This document shows, piece after piece, positions 1 to 14,300 of a DNA stretch of 64,000 nucleotides. Source of the stretch: Odiellus spinosus (Eukaryota; Arthropoda; Arachnida; Opiliones; Phalangiidae); NCBI GenBank assembly GCA_963920705.1, contig OY987230.1, positions 2,356,001-2,420,000 on the forward strand. Reading direction: 5' to 3'. The first letter of the stretch is position 1; every line of letters begins with the position of its first letter. The notes under the pieces were generated by a model. The model saw only the letters and a list, made by a program, of their open reading frames with translations, ran no database searches and was not told where the DNA came from. Made by a program: the position numbers and the translations under genes.

Positions 1-385
1 GACCACTCGAAAGAGCAAATATTGATCTATCTAAAAAACAAGACTTTTGGAAAATCAGTTGAAAAACATGGAAAATATGGACAATTCAAAAAACATCTAA
101 TATCAAAAAGCGAATTTTGAAAATCTGAAATTTGACTATTTTGATATTCTATGATTTCTTGAATTGGCCATATTTTTCTTGTTTTTCAACGGATTTTTGA
201 AAACTCTTATTATTTAAACTGTCCATTAATTGCTCTTTCGAATGACTTTGGTTTTGTCTAAATTGCAAAATTGTGACAAATATGAAATTGGTTAAAATTA
301 AGCGAAAACGCTTAAAAATCAAAGATTATTGGATTCAAATGGACACAAAACTTTTGAATTTTAAGCGATTTAGACAAAATTAAAA

Positions 386-3060
386 CCACTCGAAAGAGCA
401 AATATTGGTCTATCTAAAAAACAAGAGTTTTGGAAAATCCGTTGAAAAACATGGAAAATATGGACAATTCAAAAAACATCTAATATCAAAAAGCGAATTT
501 TTAAAATCTGAAATTTGACTATTTTGATATTGTATGATTTCTTGAATTGGCCATATTTTTCTTGTTTTTCAACGGATTTTCCAAAACTATGGTTTTTTAG
601 ATAGACCAAAATTTGGTCTTTCGAGTGGTCTTAATTTTGTCTAAATCGCTTAAAATTCAAAAGTTTTGTGTCCATTTGAATCCAATAATCTTGGATTTTT
701 AAGCGTTTTTGCTTAATTTTAACCAATTTTATATTTGTCACAATTTTGCAATTTAGACAAAACCAAAGTCATTCTAAAGAGCAATTAATGGACAGTCTAA
801 ATAATAAGAGTTTTCAAAAATCCGTTGAAAAACAAGAAAAATATGGCCAATTCAAGAAATCATAGAATATCAAAATAGTCAAATTTCAGATTTTCAAAAT
901 TCGCTTTTTGATATTAGATGTTTTTTGAATTGTCCATATTTTCCATGTTTTTCAACGGATTTTCCAAAACTCTTGTTTTTTAGATAGAGCAATATTTGCT
1001 CTTTCGAGTGGTCTTAATTTTGTCTAAATCGCTTAAAAATCAAAAGTTTTGTGTCCATTTGAATCCAATAATCTTGGATTTTTAAGCGTTTTTGCTTAAT
1101 TTTAACCAATTTTATATTTGTCACAATTTTGCAATTTAGACAAAACCAAAGTCATTCGAAAGAGCAATTAATGGACAGTTTAAATAATAAGAGTTTTCAA
1201 AAATCCGTTGAAAAACATGGAAAATATGGACAATTCAAAAAACATCTAATATCAAAAAGCGAATTTTGAAAATCTGAAATTTGACCATTTTGATATTCTA
1301 TGATTTCTTGAATTGGCCATATTTTTCTTGTTTTTCAACGGATTTTTGAAAACTCTTATTATTTAGACTGTCCATTAATTGCTCTTTCGAATGACTTTGG
1401 TTTTGTCTAAATTGCAAAATTGTGACAAATATAAAATTGGTTAAAATTAAGCAAAAACCCTTAAAAATCCAAGATTATTGGATTCAAATGGACACAAAAC
1501 TTTTGAATTTTAAGCGATTTAGACAAAATTAAGACCACTCGAAAGAGCAAATATTGGTCTATCTAAAAAACAAGAGTTTTGGAAAATCCGTTGAAAAACA
1601 TGGAAAATATGGACAATTCAAAAAACATCTAATATCAAAAAGCGAATTTTTAAAATCTGAAATTTGACTATTTTGATATTGTATGATTTCTTGAATTGGC
1701 CATATTTTTCTTGTTTTTCAACGGATTTTCCAAAACTATGGTTTTTTAGATAGACCAAAATTTGGTCTTTCGAGTGGTCTTAATTTTGTCTAAATCGCTT
1801 AAAATTCAAAAGTTTTGTGTCCATTTGAATCCAATAATCTTGGATTTTTAAGCGTTTTTGCTTAATTTTAACCAATTTTATATTTGTCACAATTTTGCAA
1901 TTTAGACAAAACCAAAGTCATTCTAAAGAGCAATTAATGGACAGTCTAAATAATAAGAGTTTTCAAAAATCCGTTGAAAAACAAGAAAAATATGGCCAAT
2001 TCAAGAAATCATAGAATATCAAAATAGTCAAATTTCAGATTTTCAAAATTCGCTTTTTGATATTAGATGTTTTTTGAATTGTCCATATTTTCCATGTTTT
2101 TCAACGGATTTTCCAAAACTCTTGTTTTTTAGATAGAGCAATATTTGCTCTTTCGAGTGGTCTTAATTTTGTCTAAATCGCTTAAAAATCAAAAGTTTTG
2201 TGTCCATTTGAATCCAATAATCTTGGATTTTTAAGCGTTTTTGCTTAATTTTAACCAATTTTATATTTGTCACAATTTTGCAATTTAGACAAAACCAAAG
2301 TCATTCGAAAGAGCAATTAATGGACAGTTTAAATAATAAGAGTTTTCAAAAATCCGTTGAAAAACATGGAAAATATGGACAATTCAAAAAACATCTAATA
2401 TCAAAAAGCGAATTTTGAAAATCTGAAATTTGACCATTTTGATATTCTATGATTTATTGAATTGGCCATATTTTTCTTGTTTTTCAACGGATTTTTGAAA
2501 ACTCTTATTATTTAGACTGTCCATTAATTGCTCTTTCGAATGACTTTGGTTTTGTCTAAATTGCAAAATTGTGACAAATATAAAATTGGTTAAAATTAAG
2601 CAAAAACGCTTAAAAATCCAAGATTATTGGATTCAAATGGACACAAAACTTTTGAATTTTAAGCGATTTAGACAAAATTAAGACCACTCGAAAGAGCAAA
2701 TATTGGTCTATCTAAAAAACAAGAGTTTTGGAAAATCCGTTGAAAAACATGGAAAATATGGACAATTCAAAAAACATCTAATATCAAAAAGCGAATTTTT
2801 AAAATCTGAAATTTGACTATTTTGATATTGTATGATTTCTTGAATTGGCCATATTTTTCTTGTTTTTCAACGGATTTTCCAAAACTATGGTTTTTTAGAT
2901 AGACCAAAATTTGGTCTTTCGAGTGGTCTTAATTTTGTCTAAATCGCTTAAAATTCAAAAGTTTTGTGTCCATTTGAATCCAATAATCTTGGATTTTTAA
3001 GCGTTTTTGCTTAATTTTAACCAATTTTATATTTGTCACAATTTTGCAATTTAGACAAAA
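386..3060. repeat. Trimeric higher-order repeat, 1149 bp
   Basis: The rare variant 'actatggttttttag' recurs near 588, 1737 and 2886, and the variant 'tttgaccattttg' at about 1281 and 2430. Both spacings are 1149 bp, three monomers. Two full copies are seen, followed by a third that lacks one monomer and runs into the dimer block. Each trimer contains two Y+ segments and one Y- segment. Confidence 0.85.
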
Positions 3061-3069
3061 CCAAAGTCA

Positions 3070-6000
3070 TTCGAAAGAGCAATTAATGGACAGTTTAAAT
3101 AATAAGAGTTTTCAAAAATCCGTTGAAAAACATGGAAAATATGGACAATTCAAAAAACATCTAATATCAAAAAGCGAATTTTGAAAATCTGAAATTTGAC
3201 CATTTTGATATTCTATGATTTCTTGAATTGGCCATATTTTTCTTGTTTTTCAACGGATTTTTGAAAACTCTTATTATTTAGACTGTCCATTAATTGCTCT
3301 TTCGAATGACTTTGGTTTTGTCTAAATTGCAAAATTGTGACAAATATAAAATTGGTTAAAATTAAGCAAAAACGCTTAAAAATCCAAGATTATTGGATTC
3401 AAATGGACACAAAACTTTTGAATTTTAAGCGATTTAGACAAAATTAAGACCACTCGAAAGACCAAATTTTGGTCTATCTAAAAAACAATAGTTTTGGAAA
3501 ATCCGTTGAAAAACAAGAAAAATATGGCCAATTCAAGAAATCATAGAATATCAAAATAGTCAAATTTCAGATTTTCAAAATTCGCTTTTTGATATTAGAT
3601 GTTTTTTGAATTGTCCATATTTTCCATGTTTTTCAACGGATTTTCCAAAACTCTTGATTTTCAGATAGACCAATATTTGCTCTTTCGAGTGGTCTTAATT
3701 TTGTCTAAATCGCTTAAAAATCAAAAGTTTTGTGTCCATTTGAATCCAATAATCTTGGATTTTTAAGCGTTTTTGCTTAATTTTAACCAATTTTATATTT
3801 GTCACAATTTTGCAATTTAGACAAAACCAAAGTCATTCGAAAGAGCAATTAATGGACAGTTTAAATAATAAGAGTTTTCAAAAATCCGTTGAAAAACATG
3901 GAAAATATGGACAATTCAAAAAACATCTAATATCAAAAAGCGAATTTTGAAAATCTGAAATTTGACCATTTTGATATTCTATGATTTCTTGAATTGGCCA
4001 TATTTTTCTTGTTTTTCAACGGATTTTTGAAAACTCTTATTATTTAGACTGTCCATTAATTGCTCTTTCGAATGACTTTGGTTTTGTCTAAATTGCAAAA
4101 TTGTGACAAATATAAAATTGGTTAAAATTAAGCAAAAACGCTTAAAAATCCAAGATTATTGGATTCAAATGGACACAAAACTTTTGAATTTTAAGCGATT
4201 TAGACAAAATTAAGACCACTCGAAAGACCAAATTTTGGTCTATCTAAAAAACAATAGTTTTGGAAAATCCGTTGAAAAACAAGAAAAATATGGCCAATTC
4301 AAGAAATCATAGAATATCAAAATAGTCAAATTTCAGATTTTCAAAATTCGCTTTTTGATATTAGATGTTTTTTGAATTGTCCATATTTTCCATGTTTTTC
4401 AACGGATTTTCCAAAACTCTTGTTTTTTAGATAGAGCAATATTTGCTCTTTCGAGTGGTCTTAATTTTGTCTAAATCGCTTAAAAATCAAAAGTTTTGTG
4501 TCCATTTGAATCCAATAATCTTGGATTTTTAAGCGTTTTTGCTTAATTTTAACCAATTTTATATTTGTCACAATTTTGCAATTTAGACAAAACCAAAGTC
4601 ATTCGAAAGAGCAATTAATGGACAGTTTAAATAATAAGAGTTTTCAAAAATCCGTTGAAAAACATGGGAAATATGGACAATTCAAAAAACATCTAATATC
4701 AAAAAGCGAATTTTGAAAATCTGAAATTTGACCATTTTGATATTCTATGATTTCTTGAATTGGCCATATTTTTCTTGTTTTTCAACGGATTTTTGAAAAC
4801 TCTTATTATTTAGACTGTCCATTAATTGCTCTTTCGAATGACTTTGGTTTTGTCTAAATTGCAAAATTGTGACAAATATAAAATTGGTTAAAATTAAGCA
4901 AAAACGCTTAAAAATCCAAGATTATTGGATTCAAATGGACACAAAACTTTTGAATTTTAAGCGATTTAGACAAAATTAAGACCACTCGAAAGACCAAATT
5001 TTGGTCTATCTAAAAAACAATAGTTTTGGAAAATCCGTTGAAAAACAAGAAAAATATGGCCAATTCAAGAAATCATAGAATATCAAAATAGTCAAATTTC
5101 AGATTTTCAAAATTCGCTTTTTGATATTAGATGTTTTTTGAATTGTCCATATTTTCCATGTTTTTCAACGGATTTTCCAAAACTCTTGATTTTCAGATAG
5201 ACCAATATTTGCTCTTTCGAGTGGTCTTAATTTTGTCTAAATCGCTTAAAAATCAAAAGTTTTGTGTCCATTTGAATCCAATCATCTTGGATTTTTAAGC
5301 GATTTTGCTTAATTTTAACCAATTTTATATTTGTCACAATTTTGCAATTTAGACAAAACCAAAGTCATTCGAAAGAGCAATTAATGGACAGTTTAAATAA
5401 TAAGAGTTTTCAAAAATCCGTTGAAAAACATGGAAAATATGGACAATTCAAAAAACATCTAATATCAAAAAGCGAATTTTGAAAATCTGAAATTTGACCA
5501 TTTTGATATTCTATGATTTCTTGAATTGGCCATATTTTTCTTGTTTTTCAACGGATTTTTGAAAACTCTTATTATTTAGACTGTCCATTAATTGCTCTTT
5601 CGAATGACTTTGGTTTTGTCTAAATTGCAAAATTGTGACAAATATAAAATTGGTTAAAATTAAGCAAAAACGCTTAAAAATCCAAGATTATTGGATTCAA
5701 ATGGACACAAAACTTTTGAATTTTAAGCGATTTAGACAAAATTAAGACCACTCGAAAGACCAAATTTTGGTCTATCTAAAAAACAATAGTTTTGGAAAAT
5801 CCGTTGAAAAACAAGAAAAATATGGCCAATTCAAGAAATCATAGAATATCAAAATAGTCAAATTTCAGATTTTCAAAATTCGCTTTTTGATATTAGATGT
5901 TTTTTGAATTGTCCATATTTTCCATGTTTTTCAACGGATTTTCCAAAACTCTTGATTTTCAGATAGACCAATATTTGCTCTTTCGAGTGGTCTTAATTTT

Positions 6001-6840
6001 GTCTAAATCGCTTAAAAATCAAAAGTTTTGTGTCCATTTGAATCCAATCATCTTGGATTTTTAAGCGATTTTGCTTAATTTTAACCAATTTTATATTTGT
6101 CACAATTTTGCAATTTAGACAAAACCAAAGTCATTCGAAAGAGCAATTAATGGACAGTTTAAATAATAAGAGTTTTCAAAAATCCGTTGAAAAACATGGA
6201 AAATATGGACAATTCAAAAAACATCTAATATCAAAAAGCGAATTTTGAAAATCTGAAATTTGACCATTTTGATATTCTATGATTTCTTGAATTGGCCATA
6301 TTTTTCTTGTTTTTCAACGGATTTTTGAAAACTCTTATTATTTAGACTGTCCATTAATTGCTCTTTCGAATGACTTTGGTTTTGTCTAAATTGCAAAATT
6401 GTGACAAATATAAAATTGGTTAAAATTAAGCAAAAACGCTTAAAAATCCAAGATTATTGGATTCAAATGGACACAAAACTTTTGAATTTTAAGCGATTTA
6501 GACAAAATTAAGACCACTCGAAAGACCAAATTTTGGTCTATCTAAAAAACAATAGTTTTGGAAAATCCGTTGAAAAACAAGAAAAATATGGCCAATTCAA
6601 GAAATCATAGAATATCAAAATAGTCAAATTTCAGATTTTCAAAATTCGCTTTTTGATATTAGATGTTTTTTGAATTGTCCATATTTTCCATGTTTTTCAA
6701 CGGATTTTCCAAAACTCTTGATTTTCAGATAGACCAATATTTGCTCTTTCGAGTGGTCTTAATTTTGTCTAAATCGCTTAAAAATCAAAAGTTTTGTGTC
6801 CATTTGAATCCAATAATCTTGGATTTTTAAGCGTTTTTGC
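3070..6840. repeat. Dimeric higher-order repeat, 766 bp
   Basis: Markers repeat every 766 bp (two monomers). The variant 'ttgaccattttg' is at 3196, 3962, 4728, 5494 and 6260. The palindromic 'accaaattttggt' that follows Y- is at 3461, 4227, 4993, 5759 and 6525. There are about five copies, nearly identical, each pairing one Y+ with one Y- unit. The copies differ at a few sites, for example the linker 'gattttcagatagacc' versus 'gttttttagatagagc'. Confidence 0.88.
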
Positions 6841-7659
6841 TTAATTTTAACCAATTTTATATTTGTCACAATTTTGCAATTTAGACAAAAACAAAGTCAT
6901 TCGAAAGAGCAATTAATGGACAGTCTTAATAATAAGAGTTTTCAAAAATCCGTTGAAAAACAAGAAAAATATGGCCAATTCAAAAAACATCTAATATCAA
7001 AAAGCGAATTTTGAAAATCTGAAATTTGACTATTTTGATATTCTATGATTTCTTGAATTGTCCACATTTTTCTTGTTTTTCAACGGATTTTTGAAAACTC
7101 TTATTATTTAGACTGTCCATTAATTGCTCTTTCGAATGACTTTGGTTTTGTCTAAATTGCAAAATTGTGACAAATATAAAATTGGTTAAAATTAAGCAAA
7201 AACGCTTAAAAATCCAAGATTATTGGATTCAAATGGACACAAAACTTTTGAATTTTAAGCGATTTAGACAAAATTAAGAACACTCGAAAGAGCAAATATT
7301 GGTCTATCTAAAAAACAAGAGTTTTGGAAAATCCGTTGAAAAACATGGAAAATATGGACAATTCAAAAAACATCTAATATCAAAAAGCGAATTTTTAAAA
7401 TCTGAAATTTGACTATTTTGATATTGTATGATTTCTTGAATTGGCCATATTTTTCTTGTTTTTCAACGGATTTTCCAAAACTATTGTTTTTTAGATAGAC
7501 CAAAATTTGGTCTTTCGAGTGGTCTTAATTTTGTCTAAATCGCTTAAAATTCAAAAGTTTTGTGTCCATTTGAATCCAATAATCTTGGATTTTTAAGCGT
7601 TTTTGCTTAATTTTAACCAATTTTATATTTGTCACAATTTTGCAATTTAGACAAAACCA

Positions 7660-10190
7660 AAGTCATTCTAAAGAGCAATTAATGGACAGTCTAAATAATA
7701 AGAGTTTTCAAAAATCCGTTGAAAAACAAGAAAAATATGGCCAATTCAAGAAATCATAGAATATCAAAATAGTCAAATTTCAGATTTTCAAAATTCGCTT
7801 TTTGATATTAGATGTTTTTTGAATTGTCCATATTTTCCATGTTTTTCAACGGATTTTTGAAAACTCTTATTATTTAAACTGTCCATTAATTGCTCTTTCG
7901 AATGACTTTGGTTTTGTCTAAATTGCAAAATTGTGACAAATATAAAATTGGTTAAAATAAAGCAAAAACGCTTAAAAATCCAAGATTATTTGATTCAAAT
8001 GGACACAAAACTTTTGATTTTTAAGCGATTTAGACAAAATTAAGACCACTCGAAAGAGCAAATATTGGTCTATCTGAAAATCAAGAGTTTTGGAAAATCC
8101 GTTGAAAAACACGGAAAATATGGACAATTCAAAAAACATCTAATATCAAAAAGCGAATTTTTAAAATCTGAAATTTGACTATTTTGATATTGTATGATTT
8201 CTAGAATTGGCCATATTTTTCTTGTTTTTCAACGGATTTTCCAAAACTATTGTTTTTTAGATAGACTAAAATTTGGTCTTTCGAGTGGTCTTAATTTTGT
8301 CTAAATCGCTTAAAATTCAAAAGTTTTGTGTCCATTTGAATCCAATAATCTTGGATTTTTAAGCGTTTTTGCTTAATTTTAACCAATTTTATATTTGTCA
8401 CGTTTTGGCAATTTAGACAAAACCAAAGTCATTCGAAAGAGCAATTAATGGACAGTCTAAATAATAAGAGTTTTCAAAAATCCGTTGAAAAACAAGAAAA
8501 ATATGGCCAATTCAAGAAATCATAGAATATCAAAATAGTCAAATTTCAGATTTTCAAAATTCGCTTTTTGATATTAGATGTTTTTTGAATTGTCCATATT
8601 TTCCATGTTTTTCAACGGATTTTCCAAAACTCTTGTTTTTTAGATAGACCAAAATTTGGTCTTTTGAGTGGTCTTAATTTTGTCTAAATCGCTTAAAAAT
8701 CAAAAGTTTTGTGTCCATTTGAATCCAATATTCTTGGATTTTTAAGCGTTTTTGCTTAATTTTAACCAATTTTATATTTGTCACAATTTTGCAATTTAGA
8801 CAAAGCAAAATCATTCGAAAGAGCAATTAATGGACAGTTTAAATAATAAGAGTTTTCAAAAATCCGTTGAAAAACATGGAAAATATGGACAATTCAAAAA
8901 ACATCTAATATCAAAAAGCGAATTTTGAAAATCTGAAATTTGACTATATTGATATTGTATGATTTCTTGAATTGGCCATATTTTTCTTGTTTTTCAACGG
9001 ATTTTCCAAAACTATAGTTTTTTAGATAGACCAAAATTTGGTCTTTAGAGTGGTCTTAATTTTGTCTAAATCGCTTAAAATTCAAAAGTTTTGTGTCCAT
9101 TTGAATCCAATAATCTTGGATTTTTAAGCGTTTTTGCTTAATTTTAACCAATTTTATATTTGCCACAATTTTGTAATTTAGACAAAACCAAAGTCATTCG
9201 AAAGAGCAATTAATGGACAGTCTAAATAATAAGTGTTTTCAAAAATCCGTTGAAAAACAAGAAAAATATGGCCAATTCAAGAAATCATAGAATATCTAAA
9301 TAGTCAAATTTCAGATTTTCAAAATTCGCTTTTTGATATTAGATGTTTTTTGAATTGTCCATATTTTCCATGTTTTTCAACGGATTTTTGAAAACTCTTA
9401 TTATTTAAACTGTCCATTAATTGCTCTTTCGAATGACTTTGGTTTTGTCTAAATTGCAAAATTGTGACAAATATAAAATTGGTTAAAATAAAGCAAAAAC
9501 GCTTAAAAATCCAAGATTATTGGATTCAAATGGACACAAAACTTTTGATTTTTAAGCGATTTAGACAAAATTAAGACCACTCGAAAGAGCAAATATTGGT
9601 CTATCTGAAAATCAAGAGTTTTGGAAAATCCGTTGAAAAACATGGAAAATATGGACAAATCAAAAAACATCTAATATCAAAAAGCGAATTTTTAAAATCT
9701 GAAATTTGACTATTTTGATATTGTATGATTTCTAGAATTGGCCATATTTTTCTTGTTTTTCAACGGATTTTCCAAAACTATTGTTTTTTAGATAGACCAA
9801 AATTTGGTCTTTCGAGTGGTCTTAATTTTGTCTAAATCGCTTAAAATTCAAAAGTTTTGTGTCCATTTGAATCCAATAATCTTGGATTTTTAAGCGTTTT
9901 TGCTTAATTTTAACCAATTTTATATTTGTCACGTTTTGGCAATTTAGACAAAACCAAAGTCATTCGAAAGAGCAATTAATGGACAGTCTAAATAATAAGA
10001 GTTTTCAAAAATCCGTTGAAAAACAAGAAAAATATGGCCAATTCAAGAAATCATAGAATATCAAAATAGTCAAATTTCAGATTTTCAAAATTCGCTTTTT
10101 GATATTAGATGTTTTTTGAATTGTCCATATTTTCCATGTTTTTCAACGGATTTTCCAAAATTCTTGTTTTTAGATAGACCAAAATTTGGT
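7660..10190. repeat. Tetrameric higher-order repeat, 1531 bp
   Basis: The variant 'tatctgaaaatcaagag' occurs at 8071 and 9602, the variant 'gtcacgttttggc' (its 'cg') at 8401 and 9932, and the join 'aaaactcttattatttaaac' at 7860 and 9391. All three spacings are 1531 bp, four monomers minus one base. Somewhat less than two copies are present. Confidence 0.8.
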
Positions 10191-11340
10191 CTTTGGAGTG
10201 GTCTTAATTTTGTCTAAATCGCTTAAAAATCAAAAGTTTTGTGTCCATTTGAATCCAATAATCTTGGATTTTTAAGCGTTTTTGCTTAATTTTAACCAAT
10301 TTTATATTTGTCACAATTTTGCAATTTAGACAAAACCAAAGTCAATCGAAAGAGCAATTAATGGACAGTTTAAATAATAAGAGTTTTCAAAAATCCGTTG
10401 AAAAACATGGAAAATATGGCCAATTCAAGAAATCATAGAATATCAAAATAGTCAAATTTCAGATTTTCAAAATTCGCTTTTTGATATTAGATGTTTTTTG
10501 AATTGTCCATATTTTCCATGTTTTTCAACGGATTTTCCAAAACTCTTGTTTTTTAGATAGACCAAAATTTGGTCTTTGGAGTGGTCTTAATTTTGTCTAA
10601 ATCGCTTAAAAATCAAAAGTTTTGTGTCCATTTGAATCCAATAATCTTGGATTTTTAAGCGTTTTTGCTTAATTTTAACCAATTTTATATTTGTCACAAT
10701 TTTGCAATTTAGACAAAACCAAAGTCATTCGAAAGAGCAATTAATGGACAGTCTAAATAATAAGAGTTTTCAAAAATCCGTTGAAAAACAAGAAAAATAT
10801 GGCCAATTCAAGAAATCATAGAATATCAAAATAGTCAAATTTCAGATTTTCAAAATTCGCTTTTTGATATTAGATGTTTTTTGAATTGTCCATATTTTCC
10901 ATGTTTTTCAACGGATTTTCCAAAACTCTTGTTTTTTAGATAGACCAAAATTTGGTCTTTGGAGTGGTCTTAATTTTGTCTAAATCGCTTAAAAATCAAA
11001 AGTTTTGTGTCCATTTGAATCCAATAATCTTGGATTTTTAAGCGTTTTTTGTTTAATTTTAACCAATTTTATATTTGTCACAATTTTGCAAATTAGACAA
11101 AACCAAAGTCATTCGAAAGAGCAATTAATGGACAGTTTAAATAATAAGAGTTTTCAGAAATCCGTTGAAAAACATGGAAAATATGGCCAATTCAAGAAAT
11201 CATAGAATATCAAAATAGTCAAATTTCAGATTTTCAAAATTCGCTTTTTGATATTAGATGTTTTTTGAATTGTCCATATTTTCCATGTTTTTCAACGGAT
11301 TTTCCAAAACTCTTGTTTTTTAGATAGACCAAAATTTGGT
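10190..11340. repeat. Run of same-orientation 383-bp monomers
   Basis: Three successive monomers carry the same variant 'tttggagtggtc', at about 10191, 10574 and 10957, each spaced by 383 bp. All are Y+ X+. This looks like simple monomer-by-monomer amplification, and it feeds directly into the 1230/1613 family, which carries the same variant. Confidence 0.75.
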
Positions 11341-14300
11341 CTTTGGGGTGGTCTTAATTTTGTCTAAATCGCTTAAAAATCAAAAGTTTTGTGTCCATTT
11401 GAATCCAATAATCTTGGATTTTTAAGCGTTTTTGCTTAATTTTAACCAATTTTATATTTGTCACAATTTTGCAATTTAGACAAAACCAAAGTCATTCGAA
11501 AGAGCAATTAATGGACAGTCTAAATAATAAGAGTTTTCAAAAATCCGTTGAAAAACAAGAAAAATGTGGACAATTCAAGAAATCATAGAATATCAAAATA
11601 GTCAAATTTCAGATTTTCAAAAATCCGTTGAAAAACATGGAAAATATGGACAATTCAAAAAACATCTAATATCAAAAAGCGAATTTTGAAAATCTGAAAT
11701 TTGACTATTTTGATATTCTATGATTTCTTGAATTGGCCATATTTTTCTTGTTTTTCAACGGATTTTTGAAAACTCTTATTATTTAGACTGTCCATTAATT
11801 GCTCTTTCGAATGACTTTGGTTTTGTCTAAATTGCAAAATTGTGACAAATATAAAATTGGTTAAAATTAAGCAAAAACGCTTAAAAATCCAAGATTATTG
11901 GATTCAAATGGACACAAAACTTTTGAATTTTAAGCGATTTAGACAAAATTAAGACCACTCGAAAGACCAAATTTTGGTCTATCTAAAAAACAATAGTTTT
12001 GGAAAATCCGTTAAAAAACATGGAAAATATGGACAATTCAAAAAACATCTAATATCAAAAAGCGAATTTTTAAAATCTCAAATTTGACTATTTTGATATT
12101 GTATGATTTCTTGAATTGGCCATATTTTTCTTGTTTTTCAACGGATTTTCCAAAACTCTTGTTTTTTAGATAGACCAAAATTTGGTCTTTGGAGTGGTCT
12201 TAATTTTGTCTAAATCGCTTAAAAATCAAAAGTTTTGTGTCCATTTGAATCCAATAATCTTGGATTTTTAAGCGTTTTTTGTTTAATTTTAACCAATTTT
12301 ATATTTGTCACAATTTTGCAAATTAGACAAAACCAAAGTCATTCGAAAGAGCAATTAATGGACAGTTTAAATAATAAGAGTTTTCAGAAATCCGTTGAAA
12401 AACATGGAAAATATGGCCAATTCAAGAAATCATAGAATATCAAAATAGTCAAATTTCAGATTTTCAAAATTCGCTTTTTGATATTAGATGTTTTTTGAAT
12501 TGTCCATATTTTCCATGTTTTTCAACGGATTTTCCAAAACTCTTGTTTTTTAGATAGACCAAAATTTGGTCTTTGGGGTGGTCTTAATTTTGTCTAAATC
12601 GCTTAAAAATCAAAAGTTTTGTGTCCATTTGAATCCAATAATCTTGGATTTTTAAGCGTTTTTGCTTAATTTTAACCAATTTTATATTTGTCACAATTTT
12701 GCAATTTAGACAAAACCAAAGTCATTCGAAAGAGCAATTAATGGACAGTCTAAATAATAAGAGTTTTCAAAAATCCGTTGAAAAACAAGAAAAATGTGGA
12801 CAATTCAAGAAATCATAGAATATCAAAATAGTCAAATTTCAGATTTTCAAAAATCCGTTGAAAAACATGGAAAATATGGACAATTCAAAAAACATCTAAT
12901 ATCAAAAAGCGAATTTTGAAAATCTGAAATTTGACTATTTTGATATTCTATGATTTCTTGAATTGGCCATATTTTTCTTGTTTTTCAACGGATTTTTGAA
13001 AACTCTTATTATTTAGACTGTCCATTAATTGCTCTTTCGAATGACTTTGGTTTTGTCTAAATTGCAAAATTGTGACAAATATAAAATTGGTTAAAATTAA
13101 GCAAAAACGCTTAAAAATCCAAGATTATTGGATTCAAATGGACACAAAACTTTTGAATTTTAAGCGATTTAGACAAAATTAAGACCACTCGAAAGACCAA
13201 ATTTTGGTCTATCTAAAAAACAATAGTTTTGGAAAATCCGTTAAAAAACATGGAAAATATGGACAATTCAAAAAACATCTAATATCAAAAAGCGAATTTT
13301 TAAAATCTGAAATTTGACTATTTTGATATTGTATGATTTCTTGAATTGGCCATATTTTTCTTGTTTTTCAACGGATTTTCCAAAACTATTGTTTTTTAGA
13401 TAGACCAAAATTTGGTCTTTCGAGTGGTCTTAATTTTGTCTAAATCGCTTAAAATTCAAAAGTTTTGTGTCCTTTTGAATCCAATAATCTTGGATTTTTA
13501 AGCGTTTTTGCTTAATTTTAACCAATTTTATATTTGTCACAATTTTGCAATTTAGACAAAACCAAAGTCATTCGAAAGAGCAATTAATGGACAGTTTAAA
13601 TAATAAGAGTTTTCAAAAATCCGTTGAAAAACAAGAAAAATATGGCCAATTTAAGAAATCATAGAATATCAAAATAGTCAAATTTCAGATTTTCAAAATT
13701 CGCTTTTTGATATTAGATGTTTTTTGAATTGTCCATATTTTCCATGTTTTTCAACGGATTTTCCAAAACTCTTGATTTTCAGATAGACCAATATTTGCTC
13801 TTTCGAGTGGTCTTAATTTTGTCTAAATCGCTTAAAAATCAAAAGTTTTGTGTCCATTTGAATCCAATAATCTTGGATTTTTAAGCGTTTTTTGTTTAAT
13901 TTTAACCAATTTTATATTTGTCACAATTTTGCAAATTAGACAAAACCAAAGTCATTCGAAAGAGCAATTAATGGACAGTTTAAATAATAAGAGTTTTCAG
14001 AAATCCGTTGAAAAACATGGAAAATATGGCCAATTCAAGAAATCATAGAATATCAAAATAGTCAAATTTCAGATTTTCAAAATTCGCTTTTTGATATTAG
14101 ATGTTTTTTGAATTGTCCATATTTTCCATGTTTTTCAACGGATTTTCCAAAACTCTTGTTTTTTAGATAGACCAAAATTTGGTCTTTGGGGTGGTCTTAA
14201 TTTTGTCTAAATCGCTTAAAAATCAAAAGTTTTGTGTCCATTTGAATCCAATAATCTTGGATTTTTAAGCGTTTTTGCTTAATTTTAACCAATTTTATAT